Source: Pterobdella sp. o SKG-2022
Taxonomy: Eukaryota; Annelida; Clitellata; Hirudinida; Piscicolidae
Assembly (NCBI GenBank): GCA_964035795.1
Contig: OZ038321.1
Location: 17,561,548 to 17,625,547 of the forward strand
Direction: 5' to 3'
Length of the DNA: 64,000 nucleotides
In this document: piece by piece, positions 44,411-57,660 of the stretch
How positions within the stretch are numbered: the stretch's first letter is position 1
Layout of the letters: each line of letters opens with the position of its first letter
The notes under the pieces: generated by a model
What the model was told of the DNA's origin: nothing
The model's input: only the letters and a program-made list of their open reading frames with translations
Databases searched by the model: none
Program-made: the position numbers and the translations under genes

Positions 44411-47400
44411 CTGAAGTGTTGTGGAGAGTTCTTATTAGTTGAACTTATAATAAATATTGTAAAATAAAAATTTTGTTTTGATCCCCATACTTTCTCACCT
44501 TTCAGCTCTGTAAACCACACGCCCTCGAATGATACTCATTTAAAAAGTATTCACAAAAATGCCTCTTATATAAGTTTTTTCTAATCTTCTCTTAGAATGA
44601 AAAGTGGTTTGTGAAGTAAATAAGTAGAAGATGTTTGAAAAGGTGAATAACAAAAAATTGATTAATTGTTAAATTAGCGTGTTTGAAAAGGCTAAAAAAA
44701 ATTTTGTACTGATGAGATTATTTTAATTTCTCCCATTGTTTGAGTAATTATTTTGAGTAGTTTTATTGGGAATTTTTCAGTGTTTCATAGTTCAAAATTT
44801 TTGATTTGCTCAAATGGATTTACATTGAGGCTAAACAAAGTTTATTTTTTCAACTTGTAAAAAATTGTCACTTTTAGATAGCATTTTTCATTAAAATGAA
44901 ATTTTTCATCTAAATTTATATAGATTGTTTTTTATTTTAAAAGAATGAAGTTATATTAATGTTCTCCAAATCATCTCAAAAAGACAAAAATATAAAAATA
45001 TTTTAAACTATAATTTCAAGTAGCTGTAATGTTCTTTTAATATAAATAGCTCTTTGAGGGTTAATATTTGATTTACTGTGGCAACTTGCTCATTGAAAGT
45101 AGTTGTTCTTAAAGAACTTCTAAGCAACACAATATATCATCTAATCACAGCGAAGCAATTAAAATAAACATAGCTATAATAATTCATTCTATTTATTATA
45201 AACTTTTATACAAGATGTGCTTTTAGTTTAGTGTTTGAGGTATTTGTACTTATAAATTAGCCATAAAAATTATGGAAATTTTGAAACTTATTGGAGAATT
45301 ATGATTCCAAGAAGTTTATTAAACATTGAAAATATAATAAAAGTTTTTCTAACCACTTGAAGCATAAAACATTTCAATATATACTCAAATAAAAGATTTA
45401 AATGCAAACAAATACTTTAAAAAATAATGCAAAATATTGAGCTTAAGAAGAAAGTAGTTAGAAATATTTAACTCCAAAGGTTTGGACAAAAATTAAATTA
45501 GCATCCAAACAAATTTGAAATTCTGGTATAAATTGGAACAGACCATGGCTTAAATTTTACATAATTTTTTAAAATCATTTCTTTAAAGCATCTTATAAAT
45601 TTATCCTTTTTCATGGTATAATTGGAATGCATTTCTAAGAAAATTAATTGAATGAGACCGGTCCATATGTCTGTTATTCCTAATTGTTTAACTTATATAT
45701 GATTGATTCAAAAATTGTATTGCATATTAATAAATGTCTGATGAGAAGTTTTTTTCGTCGAAATCGTTATAACTTTTTGAAGGGCATTTGTTGGGAATTA
45801 TAAAATCAATGAGTCTGTCTTTACTCTTTTTTGATTTTTAATTTTTGAGATTGAAAAGTATTATTCAATCAATAAAAACAAGTGTTATGTATTTTTAAAA
45901 CCATAAATATTTAGTTATGACGAATAAGCCTAGAAACGCCTGAAATGCGATACCAACATTGATAGCTAATGCTAAACTTTATACACCTTCTATCATAACT
46001 TTCTAGAAAAGCATTACTTGATGACGATGAAAATATAAATAACTAAAATTTAAATCATGACTTGAACCTAAACCCATGTTTTATTTTCATTTCAATGCAC
46101 AGATATGCTAAAAAATATAAATATGTTAAAAACAGGTGGTGAAGTTATGAATTGCTTATAAATAGTTGTGTATATTTTGCTTTTGAAACTCAAAAACTGC
46201 TACACCAAACTAAACGTTATTTTTTCATTTTTATAAAATAATATTTCTTTTATTTTTTAATTCCTTGCAATGGTTAAAAATAATCAAAAATAATATATTC
46301 TTTTTGGGAGCTGTCAATATTTTCCACTATGTAATCCGAGTTTTATCTGTATATTTGGCGGGTTCTTATGATTTGATGTTTCCAAAAACGTTTCTAATTT
46401 AAATATTTAAATGTTATTTCTTAATTTATTCACAAAACTTTGGAGCGAAGCAAACACCATGAGTTACAAGTTAAACAGGTGTTTATTCGAAAACTTCCAA
46501 GTTGAGACGGTTATGACACTGTTGCATATTTTTAGCCTTAAATCACTCAACTTAATGCAAATTGTAATTTTAACAAATGTCAAATGTCGTTATGATTTAT
46601 AAAAGAAAATACTCGTTTGTGCTCTAACATGCCTGGAACTAATGCTTTTGGTAACTCCCATGAAAACATTTCTACTTTCGTATTTTTGATCAGTTTTTAT
46701 ATCTTAGCAAGCAGATCAAATATCCTTAGACTAGTTTTCATAAGTACGTTTTTATAATACACTTGTTGTGAGAATTTTGTTGACTTTTAAAAATGCCTTA
46801 AAAATAAACAGCTGGCAATCTATAAATTTCATCAGTTAAGTACAAATGATACAATCATTTCAAGAAGATAATGAAGGGGAATTATTCATCAGTTTGCCTT
46901 CGAATTAAAAAAACTATTTATTTGTTGAACAGCTTAAAACAAATACTTCTATTAAAAAATCACATGAAATTTCATCTAAAAATTATTTAGGAAAATTCTA
47001 TAAAAGAACGGTCTAAAAAGTTAATAACTGAGGATTTTTTATCTGCACAAAAACTCTTTTAATAAGCATTATGCATTGAAAAGGCTAAATTAATATCTAA
47101 TTTCAAATGAATAAAACATAAATATAATCATATTCTTTACGAGTTGATATTGTATATGAAGAGCTTATTGCCAAGTGATCATAAACAACTTTTTATAAAA
47201 CTAAACGTTAATGAATAAGATATTTAAACATTTTTAGCATCAGAGCTAGTCATAATAACAGAGATTTTTAGAAATTACAAACTAAACAATCGAGCGATTT
47301 TTTTATATTCATTAAATAACTTTCAATGTTCAGCTATACACTTGGAAGTTCCAAGATGTTGATTATACTGTGTAAATAGATAAAAACATATTAGTAGAAA

Positions 47401-50400
47401 TGAACTTTGAAATAACTTGAGTTTAAACAAAAAAATAGATTTTTTAAAATAAATTTAGGAGCATTAGAGAATTTTTAAATTTTAAACGTGAACGAGATTT
47501 TATAACGAGTTGATATTGCTTTGTATATTTGTCTTGATTTATTAAAAAATTTGCATCATCAACTTTTTGCTTTGATAATTACCACTAAAAAACTTTTTCA
47601 AATAAAAATGCTCAAAATATGCATCAAAAAATATTTAAAATCCAAAGTTTAATGATATCTAGATTATTCACTGAAGATTTATAAGAGAGCACATTTATTA
47701 CCTTAATAATTGGCATGATAGGACCTATCAAAGATAAAGTGCTAAGAATCTTATGTGTTTTAAAAGATTTAATACATTATAAATTAATTCTTACGATTTT
47801 CTTCATCAATCTTATCGATGCCATGGTTCTTATCTATTCACATCATTTTTTTAAATACTTTTTTGGATTTTTTTGGTTTATCGACGGTCTTTCGTCAAAA
47901 ATATATTTATTATAACATCAATATCTATCTTATAGAATGATTTCAAATACGTTGGAAAACATTTGAACGCCTTATTTTAACATAACTTTCAAAAGTAGTT
48001 TTATTAAAAAAATTCATACAAAAAGAATTGCGAGAAGAGAATGTAATAAATACATCAAAACTAGATATTAGCGCATTGATTAAAGTCGTAAATAAAAAAC
48101 AAAAAAATTATTCAAGAATCGTTCGTCGAACAATAGAAAATTTGGGTGTATTCCTATTTTTATTACCTCACATCGATAATTTAATGTCAAGTTCAAAATC
48201 ATACTACAAGAGTTAAATTTTTTTTCCAACTAAAAGTTAATTCTTAATTTTTTAGAAGATGAAATTGAAAATGTTCAACAATCCCATTAGAGCTACTCAC
48301 TGAAATACAACATAGCTTTAGCATAAAGCTGTCAGAATTCTTTTTTGAAAAATCCTGAAAAAAACATCTCATGTCATAACATTAATAAAACATTTTTATA
48401 TCTTCGATTATTTTTTCTTAATTCAAAAATGAAAATCAGTCCACTACTACCGTTCAAAGTCCAGGGATAATTTGATTTGTTTTAAAAGTTTTGGCAGTGA
48501 TTTTTTTACTTTTTATAAGATTTCAGTAAAATTTCATTGATACGAATAAAGGCTAAATTAAAACGATTAAATGTAGACAGGTGTAAAAAGCAATCAGCCT
48601 TCATTAATTCTTCATCAGCAATTATAAAACTCATCCAAAAACTTCATGCTTTGTTATCTTACTAAGGATATTTTGTATATCCTTCAAAAATTTAAAAGCA
48701 CAAATGACTAATGAATGTGCTTTTGAAAACAAAAGTTAGTATCAGCATGTGACTTGGATTTTTATAAATTTTCAAAATTTTAAATTGATTTCTTGAAAAA
48801 ATTCCAACTTTTTTAGAAAACTTGAAATTACTTATCATATTAGAAGTCTTCAAAAAAAATTTAACATTCAAAAGATTTCTGCATTTCATGCGATTCATAA
48901 AATAAATAAAACTGAAACTAAATTTTGAATCCAATTAAGATAAAGATTTTCCAAAAAATTGAAAATTTTTTTCATAATATGTTCAAGAAGTGAGTAATAA
49001 AATAAATGATTTTTAATTAAAAAACTTTGTAACATAAAAAAAACATTAGTTACGATCGATACAGCCAAGTCTGAGCGTTTATTCGTCTTAGGTTATTTGC
49101 ATGATTTTGAAGTCTAATTTTAAAGGTTTATGTACAAGACGAGGTTAGTTCGGTAAGGAAAAAATTTAGCAAGTAAAATTTTTTATCAATTTTTCGTTCA
49201 TTTTAAAAAGTTAATTTTTAAAATTGTTTTATTTAACAATAAAAACAAACCATTTAAAAAAATATTTTTAATTAATTTTTTCATAATTTCTGTAATATTA
49301 TTTATTTTAAAATAATAAAATAATTTCAACTAATTGACTTGTAAAACATTTTAAATTACTTTGAACAACATAAAATGTTAATTTTTCACCAATAAGGCTT
49401 TCATCTTTTAAAAAATTTTCAAATTCAGCATAGTTTTCATCACTTATTGAATATGAAACCTTCAATTTTCAGTCTGTCTTCAAATTTAATTTCTGATCCT
49501 CAACGTCTGTCTGAAAGAAATATTCTAATCCATCATTTTCTAGTCTTGTTTATCGTCATAGTTTCAAGTAAAAATAGACTGAAATTGCTTGGTGAAAATA
49601 AATAAACAAAATATTGTACCAAAAAAGTTAATTTTAAATGCTTATCAATCAGCATCACTGTCTGTTTCAAAACAACCTTCAAATATATGATATAAAAATT
49701 ATTCATAACGCTTGTAATTAGCTGAGAATTGTAAGACATTCAGAATCAAAAAAATTTTGTTTTCAAATTTTATCTTGTAATTTAAACTCAGTTTTTTTTA
49801 GCTTTTCGTTTTCAAATCAAGTTATGAAGGTAAAACAAATAATGATTGTTTTAATTACGATAAAGGAAAAATGCGCGAGAATTGATGTGCACTGAAATGG
49901 ATAAAGAAAACAAAGAATAAACGATAGATAGATGAATATGATTGGAAAGAACATCAAATGGTTTTTAATATTCTATTGTTGCATCACTGCATTTTTAGCA
50001 CGCCAAGGCTTTTTTTCAATCTTTCAAGATGATGGTTCATCGTTAGTGAAAGATTTGATGGCAGGGAGGAAGGCTATTTGAATTGTATTGAACGTACCAA
50101 AATAGGAATCAATTTATGAAAAGAAGTTAAGAATAATATTTAGATGCTATCTCATAAATTTGAATTTACTCCATGTGAGAACTTTTTTCGCATGTTGTTA
50201 ATTAATGTTTTGAGTTGAGCTTGTTAATACTTATTACTGATACTAATAATAATCAAATTATTGTTAAATACATGTATTTTAGTAGTTTAAATTTAAAAAA
50301 TACTTAAAAGGTTTATAATTTTTGGTCGATTAATGTTTTTTGTGAATAGTTTGAAATTTTTGGAAAGAAGAAAAATTCATTTAATTATTTTAAAACCGTT

Positions 50401-53400
50401 TTTCACGGAATATGACTTTTGATAAATGAAAATAATTAGCGAGCTGAGAAACATTAGTAATTATTTTTGAACTATCGAATTTAATTTTAGACAAAAATAT
50501 TCGAGGTATTAGCTAAATTATTTAGTATAGTTTTAGCAGTGAAAAACAAAATGAGCTTTTTAAAGTCATATTCATTTGAAAATACAGAAAAAATGAATTA
50601 AACAGAATTTTGAAAAATAAATTTAAAAAATGATAAGTTTCATAATTATACAAATAAACTTAAACGAAAAATAAGAATGAACTGTTAGCTTTGATCATTA
50701 TCATACGCAACCACATACTCATACCATTTGGTTTTTTAAATGAATCAAAAGATAATTGCTCCACAAATGTGGGTTAGAAATAAAAGAGTAATTTACATCA
50801 ACGCACCTCTACAAATATTTGCGTCAAAAAAGCTATAAAACCTCTTTTTTTTAAACATTAAAATGTCTATTTTTTCAGTCTCATTCCTATCAATAAATAC
50901 AGCAGATTTTGATGGTTATAAGGCGTTTTAAAACAAAAACTACAGGTGTTTCATACTAAATTTTTCATAATAATGAAAGCACTTAATGAACGAACCTGGA
51001 TAAGTGAGCCGGATAAGCTGTTGTAAGACCAGTTTTGAGATTAATTGGAAAAGCTGGACAATTAGTTTTTAACAATAAAATAATATCAAAAACTTGAATT
51101 AAAAATAAAAAATTGATGGTCTATAGTATAAACTTTATTTAAACGAATTTTCAAAAAAGGTAGCTTTTATGAAAAATAAATTTTTAGAGCGATCTACTCA
51201 CTTATCACTTCTCCTGCTTGCAGTCTGGGTTTGGCTCCTAAATATGCAAGATTAACGTTGGCTTTTCGACCATCAATTATGGGGTTGGGATCTTTGCAAG
51301 CTCTTTCCGCTCCAATCCGGTCCGCCATTGTTACCTGTGAAAATTCGAAACATTTTAATATGAGAAATCAATCAGTTATGCGTGTTAACTTATCCAACTT
51401 GAGCTGGTATGAAAATTTAAACACTTGTAGTTTGATAAAACTTTAATGGGTGTTTCAGATTAGTGAGTATATTTGAATTTTCAACGTAGAAAAATTGATA
51501 AAGGAATTTTTTTTCATTTATTTTATTTCACAGAAAAATTAAATCCAAATAAAAAATAAAACAGCAATGAAGCGTTTAACGATGGGTGGCTGTTGTGGAT
51601 TTTTTACTTTTAAAAGATAATGTTTGGTTGGAGTTTGTCAGTTTATGGAAAAAGTTATTTCAACTGAAAATATAATAAATTTTGTGCTTTATTTTTTCAT
51701 GCAGACATTAAATGTAAGCTTTAGTTTTGTTTCAATAAAACATGATGTTATGCTAGTTAAAAAATGCATATAAAAGTTAGAGAAATTCTAAAGGCAAAAT
51801 AAAAATGATAATAACTTTTTGAAAGGTTGTAGGTTACATAGATGTTACTTATTACATACATTTGAGAAAGAACAATGCTTTTAGTGTAAATTTAAAACCG
51901 AAAAGGTTTTTGTTATTCAGAGACTTATTTCAAAATGAATTTTTGTTTCCAAAAGTATTTCTCGAATGCAGAAAAATTTGTTTTTTTGACATTAAATAAT
52001 TATGAAAATATTAGGCTAAAATATCAAATTAGTTTGATGTAAATAAAAATATAAAGACTGCGTATTTGGAAACCATACCTGAACATCAAAGCTTCCAAAA
52101 ATCAAAATAAACGTCAAAAATAATTGAAAATTTATTATAAAAATGTAAAACTTCATGTAGATAAAAAATATAATTTTATAGTAGAAAAAAACCCAATGCT
52201 ATTTATAAATTTTCCAAAAATTGAAAAATTTGTCAAGTAGAAAGTTTTCATTAACTATTGACTTTTTGAATTTTTTTCATTGAACAAGACATTCGTGAAA
52301 TCTTTGGTACAAAATTTAAAAATTTAACGCTAATAAATAAGTCAGTTGTCATGGTAATAAATCAAAAAAACAAAAGAATTTCAAAAGTGAGCTTGTAGTG
52401 TTTTCGGCAAGTAGAAAACCAACACGTTGCAAATAATTAGAACTATATATGGAAAAGTATACAAAGTGAAGTTTGAAATTCTGAAATAAAAGATCATAAC
52501 TTTTGAAAACACATTACAAAATAATTTTCAAAAAAGCAATTATAAAAATGCCAATTATTTTAATTGCATAGAAGAAAAAATATTAATTAGAAATACTTCA
52601 ATCTTGTTTTTCTAATTATTTCTAGCTTCAGAAACCTATCTAAAATATTCATTTTTCTTGTATTACACGTTAAATTGTCAATCGAACTTTTCACTAAGTA
52701 GAAAAATTATCTTCAAAAACATATCACTAACATCTTTAAAAATTCCTCCAAAAACTTGCTAAATTTTTTGAATAAATAAGAAAGTAGAAAAAATCAAAGC
52801 AACTTTTTTTCCGATCCTTATTGAATAAATACCCTGAAAAAAGACTTGACTAGGACATCAGAATAATCCAAATGAAAAGAAAAGATCGATGTGGATCAAT
52901 AGCTTTTCAAATGGGACTAAGTATGCTTCCATGCCATATATAATATTTTTAATAATTTTGTGTCTTAATGACAATGAATACTTTCATCACTATGATTTAG
53001 CATATTTATAGATTTCTGTTTTCGTTTTTAGGTCATAAACCTTTGTGTAAACTTTTTTTAACAAATATTCGAAGATCTTCTAGGCTGAAAATCAATATAT
53101 GCCAAATTTCTTTTGGATTGTTAATTAAACAATGATTGAAAACCTTAAATTACTTTCAATCACTATTTTGAACACATCAATATCATTTTGTATCAAGTAT
53201 TCAGTTTGATTTTGGGGCAAAGAGGTTGTGTAAACGGATGATGTTTGAAATATTTCATGGGATTGGTGCTTGAGAGAGATTCATAATTTTTTGATATTCT
53301 TGTCTTATTGAACAAGATACATGAATTTAATTTATATTTATTTGAAATAGAAATTTTACAATATTTCTGAATAATTTTTGTTCGAATAGAACCTCAAAAC

Positions 53401-55720
53401 AAAACGAAGTTAATTTTAGTTACTCATTTTTCACGTTTTTTATTTATCTCAGTAAAACCATAGTAAACTTCATATTTATGTTATAAAATTATTTGAAAAT
53501 ATAACTAGGCGTACTATAATCATTTCTCTTGCAACAAGGTATGTAAACCTCAAGGCATTTTGCTGTCTCTATAAACTCAATGTTTTACTTTGGGTGCATG
53601 TTTTTATAAACACAAGAATCGTATACACCTTACAATTAGAAACATACCTATATTATTGCTAAAGTCTTTATGTTTATAATTTTACACATGTTTTACATGG
53701 AAGGAAATGATACGTAAAAAATCTTTAAAATTATTATAAACAATTATTATCACAATAGTCCTATAAAACGTTTGTTTAACTTGTTATTTTTAAATAACTC
53801 TCGCACCGCAAGCGTTTTATCACGTATATATTAAGTTTCTAGCTATAAAAACTGTTTATAAAATTCATATTTTCAACATAACAAAAACAAGAATGGAGAA
53901 ATGGCCCATGGCTAAAAGATGTAAACATTAGAAAAAAACTTTCTTGAGGTTCTGAAGTTTTTTATCATTTTAGGGCCCCATGCATAAGTATCTAATGTAT
54001 TCATTTTATTCTAAAAAACTTTTTTATTAAAAACAATCATTCCCGACTGTGCCAAAGATCGCATAAAAATTACTTTTATAATTTTAACTTTAAAATTTTT
54101 TTCCCATTGAGGATTTTAAAAAACGTGAAAGAACATTAATTTTAATTTGTTAGCGAATTCTTTCTGGAGCAATGACAAGGAAACAAAGACCACTCATTCT
54201 TCTACAGCATTTCTTCAGAGCCTCAGTTTAGTTGTAACTTTATTCCAAAAAATAATGAATAAGATTTTGAATAAAATACTGATTCCCGAAAAATGACAAA
54301 AAATGACTATTAAATCTATTTATCTAAACAAAGATAAATAATGAACTGGAGAGCAGATTGGGGATATTTTCAACATCCATAGTATGTAGAGTATTTGAAA
54401 AAAATCATATTAGCTGAGAGTGAAGAAAAAATATATGTGTGAATGGAAGGAGAAGAGACAGAGAAATTTTTTGTTATAAAGAGGTTTGCGTGACGGCATT
54501 AAAATATAGTTTAGGTATTGATGGAATGGGAAGAACGAATAAAGTGGTGTGGATAAAGATAGTAACAGAAGCTGTAATTAGGAAAGAGGAATGTATAGAA
54601 CAAACAAAAGCAAAAAAACTTGAAAAAAAAAAAAATGTTTGAGCAAAAATTGATAAAAAAATATCGTTTAAAAACAGTTGAAAAATATTTGCTGACAACA
54701 TTGGATATGTTGGGTTTTGGTGTAAAAGTGTGAAAAGCGAGAAAATGTGCAGGTTGCGGTGAGAAGGAAGATATGATTGAACATATAATTAAATGTAGAA
54801 AAGTAGGAGAAAAAATAAGTTTAGAAGAAAAGATGGGTTGAATGAAAGTAGAGAAGCTGAATGTGTTTGAAGACTAAGTGTTACATGAAGCATACAAGAA
54901 TGGCAAATACAAAAAGGATTGGATAAATAAAAAGACCAAAAAGGAAACAAGTTATTTTAGAAATTAAAAAAAAATAGGACGCTTTGCACTTTAATGTGCC
55001 ACTGGAACCAGTAAAGTGGTTATGAGAAGAAGATGATGTAGATATATAATTACTTTTTGAAGAGCTTCATATTTTAAATTATAATATATATAAAAAACAT
55101 TCTGTCAAAGATCAAACCCGAAAATTATTTGAGTGTAATTTGAAAACCAACTTGTGTATATTACACAAAATTTAAGTTTTCAAGATCTGATAATTTAATT
55201 GAAAATATATTTGAATTTTTATTTATTTTGAATTAGATCAAATCAAAAACTATTGGCAGCCTTGTGCATCGATTAGTATTCACACAAATGAGATAAGAAA
55301 TTTGATATAAAAACTCCTAAACATTTACGCTGCTGAAATTCAAATGAGAAACCTCGTACCTCGTATAGAAATATGAGACGAATTAATTATTTCAAGTATA
55401 ACGCTGTACCAAAGTAATGAAAAATTTGTAATACTTAATATTCACTAATAACGCCATATTAACCTAAAAGTTTTCTCTAATTTCTCTTCAAAGAACCAAC
55501 AAAATTTTTATCCAAAAGTTTAATTGGATAAAAACTAAAAGTGTCAACTCACAAATCCATATCCTTTGCTCTTGCCTGAATGACGATCTGTTATCACAAC
55601 TGCTTCCTCGATGGGCCCAAACTGATCAAAAAATCTTTGTAGAGAATCGTCAGTTGTGTGGTAAGGAAGACCACCCACAAATATTTTAGTGAGCGTTGTG
55701 TCTCTATACAAAGTAGTCAT
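43957..55720 (-). CDS. RBM24: RBM24/RBM38-type RNA-binding protein (whole gene)
   Basis: Three coding exons are visible: 55553-55720, 51202-51334 and 43957 to about 44410. The first two encode one RRM closely matching vertebrate RBM24 and RBM38, with [28 protein letters not shown] and [20 protein letters not shown] followed by [15 protein letters not shown]. These proteins bind GU-rich RNA and control splicing, stability and translation, in muscle for RBM24 and downstream of p53 for RBM38. The two paralogues cannot be told apart here. I start the protein at 55720 ([14 protein letters not shown]), which fits the family; an upstream in-frame ATG at 55762 would add 14 residues. The 51202 exon ends with one spare base, and the matching acceptor of the last exon could not be settled. 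Introns are about 4.2 and 6.8 kb, far longer than in HERC2. Confidence 0.92.
44411..51201. other. RBM24-like intron 2
   Basis: About 6.8 kb of very AT-rich DNA. Apart from a possible small exon near 44502-44536 (ending AAAG before GTGAGA) I see no coding segment, RNA gene or intact repeat. The short ORFs (for example 46411-46602, 47715-47915, 48692-48934, 49533-49739) show only AT-biased composition. Confidence 0.5.
51202..51334 (-). CDS. RBM24: RBM24-like exon 2: end of the RRM
   Basis: Starts with [18 protein letters not shown] after a clear acceptor (TTTTCACAG) and ends [13 protein letters not shown] with a GTGAGT donor. The [15 protein letters not shown] stretch is nearly invariant in RBM24/RBM38/SUP-12 proteins. 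Length is 133 bases, so it leaves one base in the next codon. Confidence 0.93.
51335..55552. other. RBM24-like intron 1
   Basis: About 4.2 kb, AT-rich. Contains a decayed LINE fragment at 54430-55030 and otherwise nothing recognisable. Confidence 0.5.
54430..55030 (+). mobile_element. Decayed LINE 3' fragment with CCHC finger
   Basis: The plus strand is purine-rich and protein-like here, unlike its surroundings. A frame at 54439-54642 reads [14 protein letters not shown] and [19 protein letters not shown]. Downstream, after frameshifts, comes [17 protein letters not shown] (about 54745-54800), a CxxC-x8-HxxxC finger of the type found at the C-terminus of LINE reverse transcriptases. A further piece reads [10 protein letters not shown] near 54990. 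The catalytic core is absent. It lies in an RBM24-like intron in the opposite orientation. Confidence 0.55.
55553..55720 (-). CDS. RBM24: RBM24-like exon 1: first two thirds of the RRM
   Basis: Carries RNP2 (IFVGGLPY, the strand that stacks on RNA bases) and leads into RNP1 (SKGYGF, cut by the intron before FV). Ends GGATTT then GTGAGT, a strong donor, in phase 0. [14 protein letters not shown] aligns with TTDASLRKYFEVFG of vertebrate RBM24. Confidence 0.93.
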
Positions 55721-57609
55721 TTTGAGGTGTTTGCGGAGATTAAATACAAGTGATGTTGTCAAATAGGAAAGATGAACTTAAGTTTGTAAACCTTTTCCAC
55801 AAGTTTGAAGTTAGTTTCTCTCAAGTGGTAGCTGTATTATAGAAGTTGCAGACTTATAGTTAAATTAGAACTTTCAAGTTTAAGGAACAATATCTGAAGT
55901 AATTGTATTGCAAGTTGTTTTGGAAACAATAAGATGAACAGTCGAGGAATTTGAACATAGATATGTTGAGAGTGAGAATGAATTTGTTACTTTGTTACCG
56001 GCTAATTTCCAGCACGGAAGTACTTGAGCTTTAAAATTTTACAAGTATAATGATTTTTATGTACAATTTTCTGCTCAGTGATGACTGATTTTGAATATTT
56101 TCCACGCTCCTGGAAGTTTTAGATTTATAAATTTGCTCAAAGTCATAGTTTAAGAATTATTTCAAGTTTTTATGAGTATTATGATTTTTAACATACTTTT
56201 CTATCTAAAATTCAAAATATAATTTGAAGAAAAATATTTTCACTATTATTAATTTTTAAATGTCTTTTTTTTAAATCAAAAATGAAATAAAATAATTTTA
56301 AAGTTTAAAAAACAAAAATTATTAACTGATCATTGTAGTTTTAAATTTGAAAACGAATTGAAAACTTACTTTTACTTTGGCAAATTTTAAAAACTCAATT
56401 CAAATAGGTCCTCCATAGTTTCAAGTCAAAACAACAGTTTCAGAAATATGAAAAATTAACTACTTCAATTAGAAACAATTTCCAAATTATCATTCCTGGC
56501 AATCAACTTTGTATGCTTTTAATGCTTTCTCTCTATATAATCATACGAATTATAAGAACATAAGTTAGCATGAATATAGGCGCATTATCTAACCTGAGAT
56601 AAGAAGTATGCTTTCCAGATAAAAACGTTTGTATTTTTTTTAGCTTTATAGTTTAATAATTTGTTAAATAAGCAATAAAATTTTATTTATTAAGCCGTAA
56701 ATATACTTTATATAATATATGTTTTTTGGAGATTATAGTTTTTGAAATGATCGCAAACATCCTTCCCTGGAAGTTTTTTTTCGGCAGTTAGACAATTTTA
56801 TAAATTCTTTTATTACTAGTGAATTCAACAATTTATTCAAACTATATTGTGCTTTCAGTGGATTAAAATAAAGATAAATGTGAAAAGTTGAAAGATATAT
56901 GAGTTGTCATATTCCACGCATAAACCATCCTCAAAAACCCATCACTACCTACAATACTTCTCCAGCCTACCAAATTCTTTTTTAAATTAATTTTCATGCT
57001 GATGATTATATTCAAGTTTATAGAACATAGTGTGTTGGAGAAGTGTATATAAATTTAAAAATCATAAGTCGTTATATCTTAAGAAAGTGTTAACGTGATC
57101 CATATTTAAAAAAATTTTTTTTAAATATTTCATCATAACTTTTTTTTATTATACGCCTTTTTCATGAAGCTTTCGAAGATTTAAAACAAAATAGAATTAA
57201 AAGTTTCATAAAATACTGCAAAACATAATCAAATTCAAAAGTAAGGCCAAACGGTTAAATAATTTTTCAGGGATGAAACGAACGAAAGATCTTCAAGGTT
57301 TCATGAGGTGAAAACTTGCACTTCAATTGCATATTTGAAACATAGTTTAATTGTCTCTCATAATTTTAATAAAGCGTTTCCAATGGTTTTGATTTTTAAC
57401 ACATATGTATTATAAAAAATAATCATAGTTCAACATTTTAAAACAGCTTTCTTTTGAGGAGAACGATCTTTGACATTGATAAAGTCGGATGCAGCCCTTC
57501 AAGGCACGTAAACAAGCTTTAGCAAGAACTTCTAAAACTTCGCATTCTTTAATAAATGTCAAAATCTAGCTTTTTTTAAAAATTATTAGTTTTTTTTATA
57601 GATTAGCTA

Positions 57610-57660
57610 TGAACTTGCATGTTCAGTCTCCGCGCAGACTTCATCAGTCTGTTTAAATAA
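57610..57660 (-). ncRNA. Hammerhead-like motif with GC-rich stem II
   Basis: Minus strand: CTGATGA (57647-57641), AGTCT, loop GCGCGG, AGACT, GAA (57624-57622), then C. Stem II is perfect over five pairs. The GAA strand is followed by C instead of A, so the usual A-U pair next to the cleavage site cannot form and activity is uncertain. The sequence stands out from its AT-rich surroundings by a CGCG island. Likely a Penelope-type or retrozyme remnant. Confidence 0.45.
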
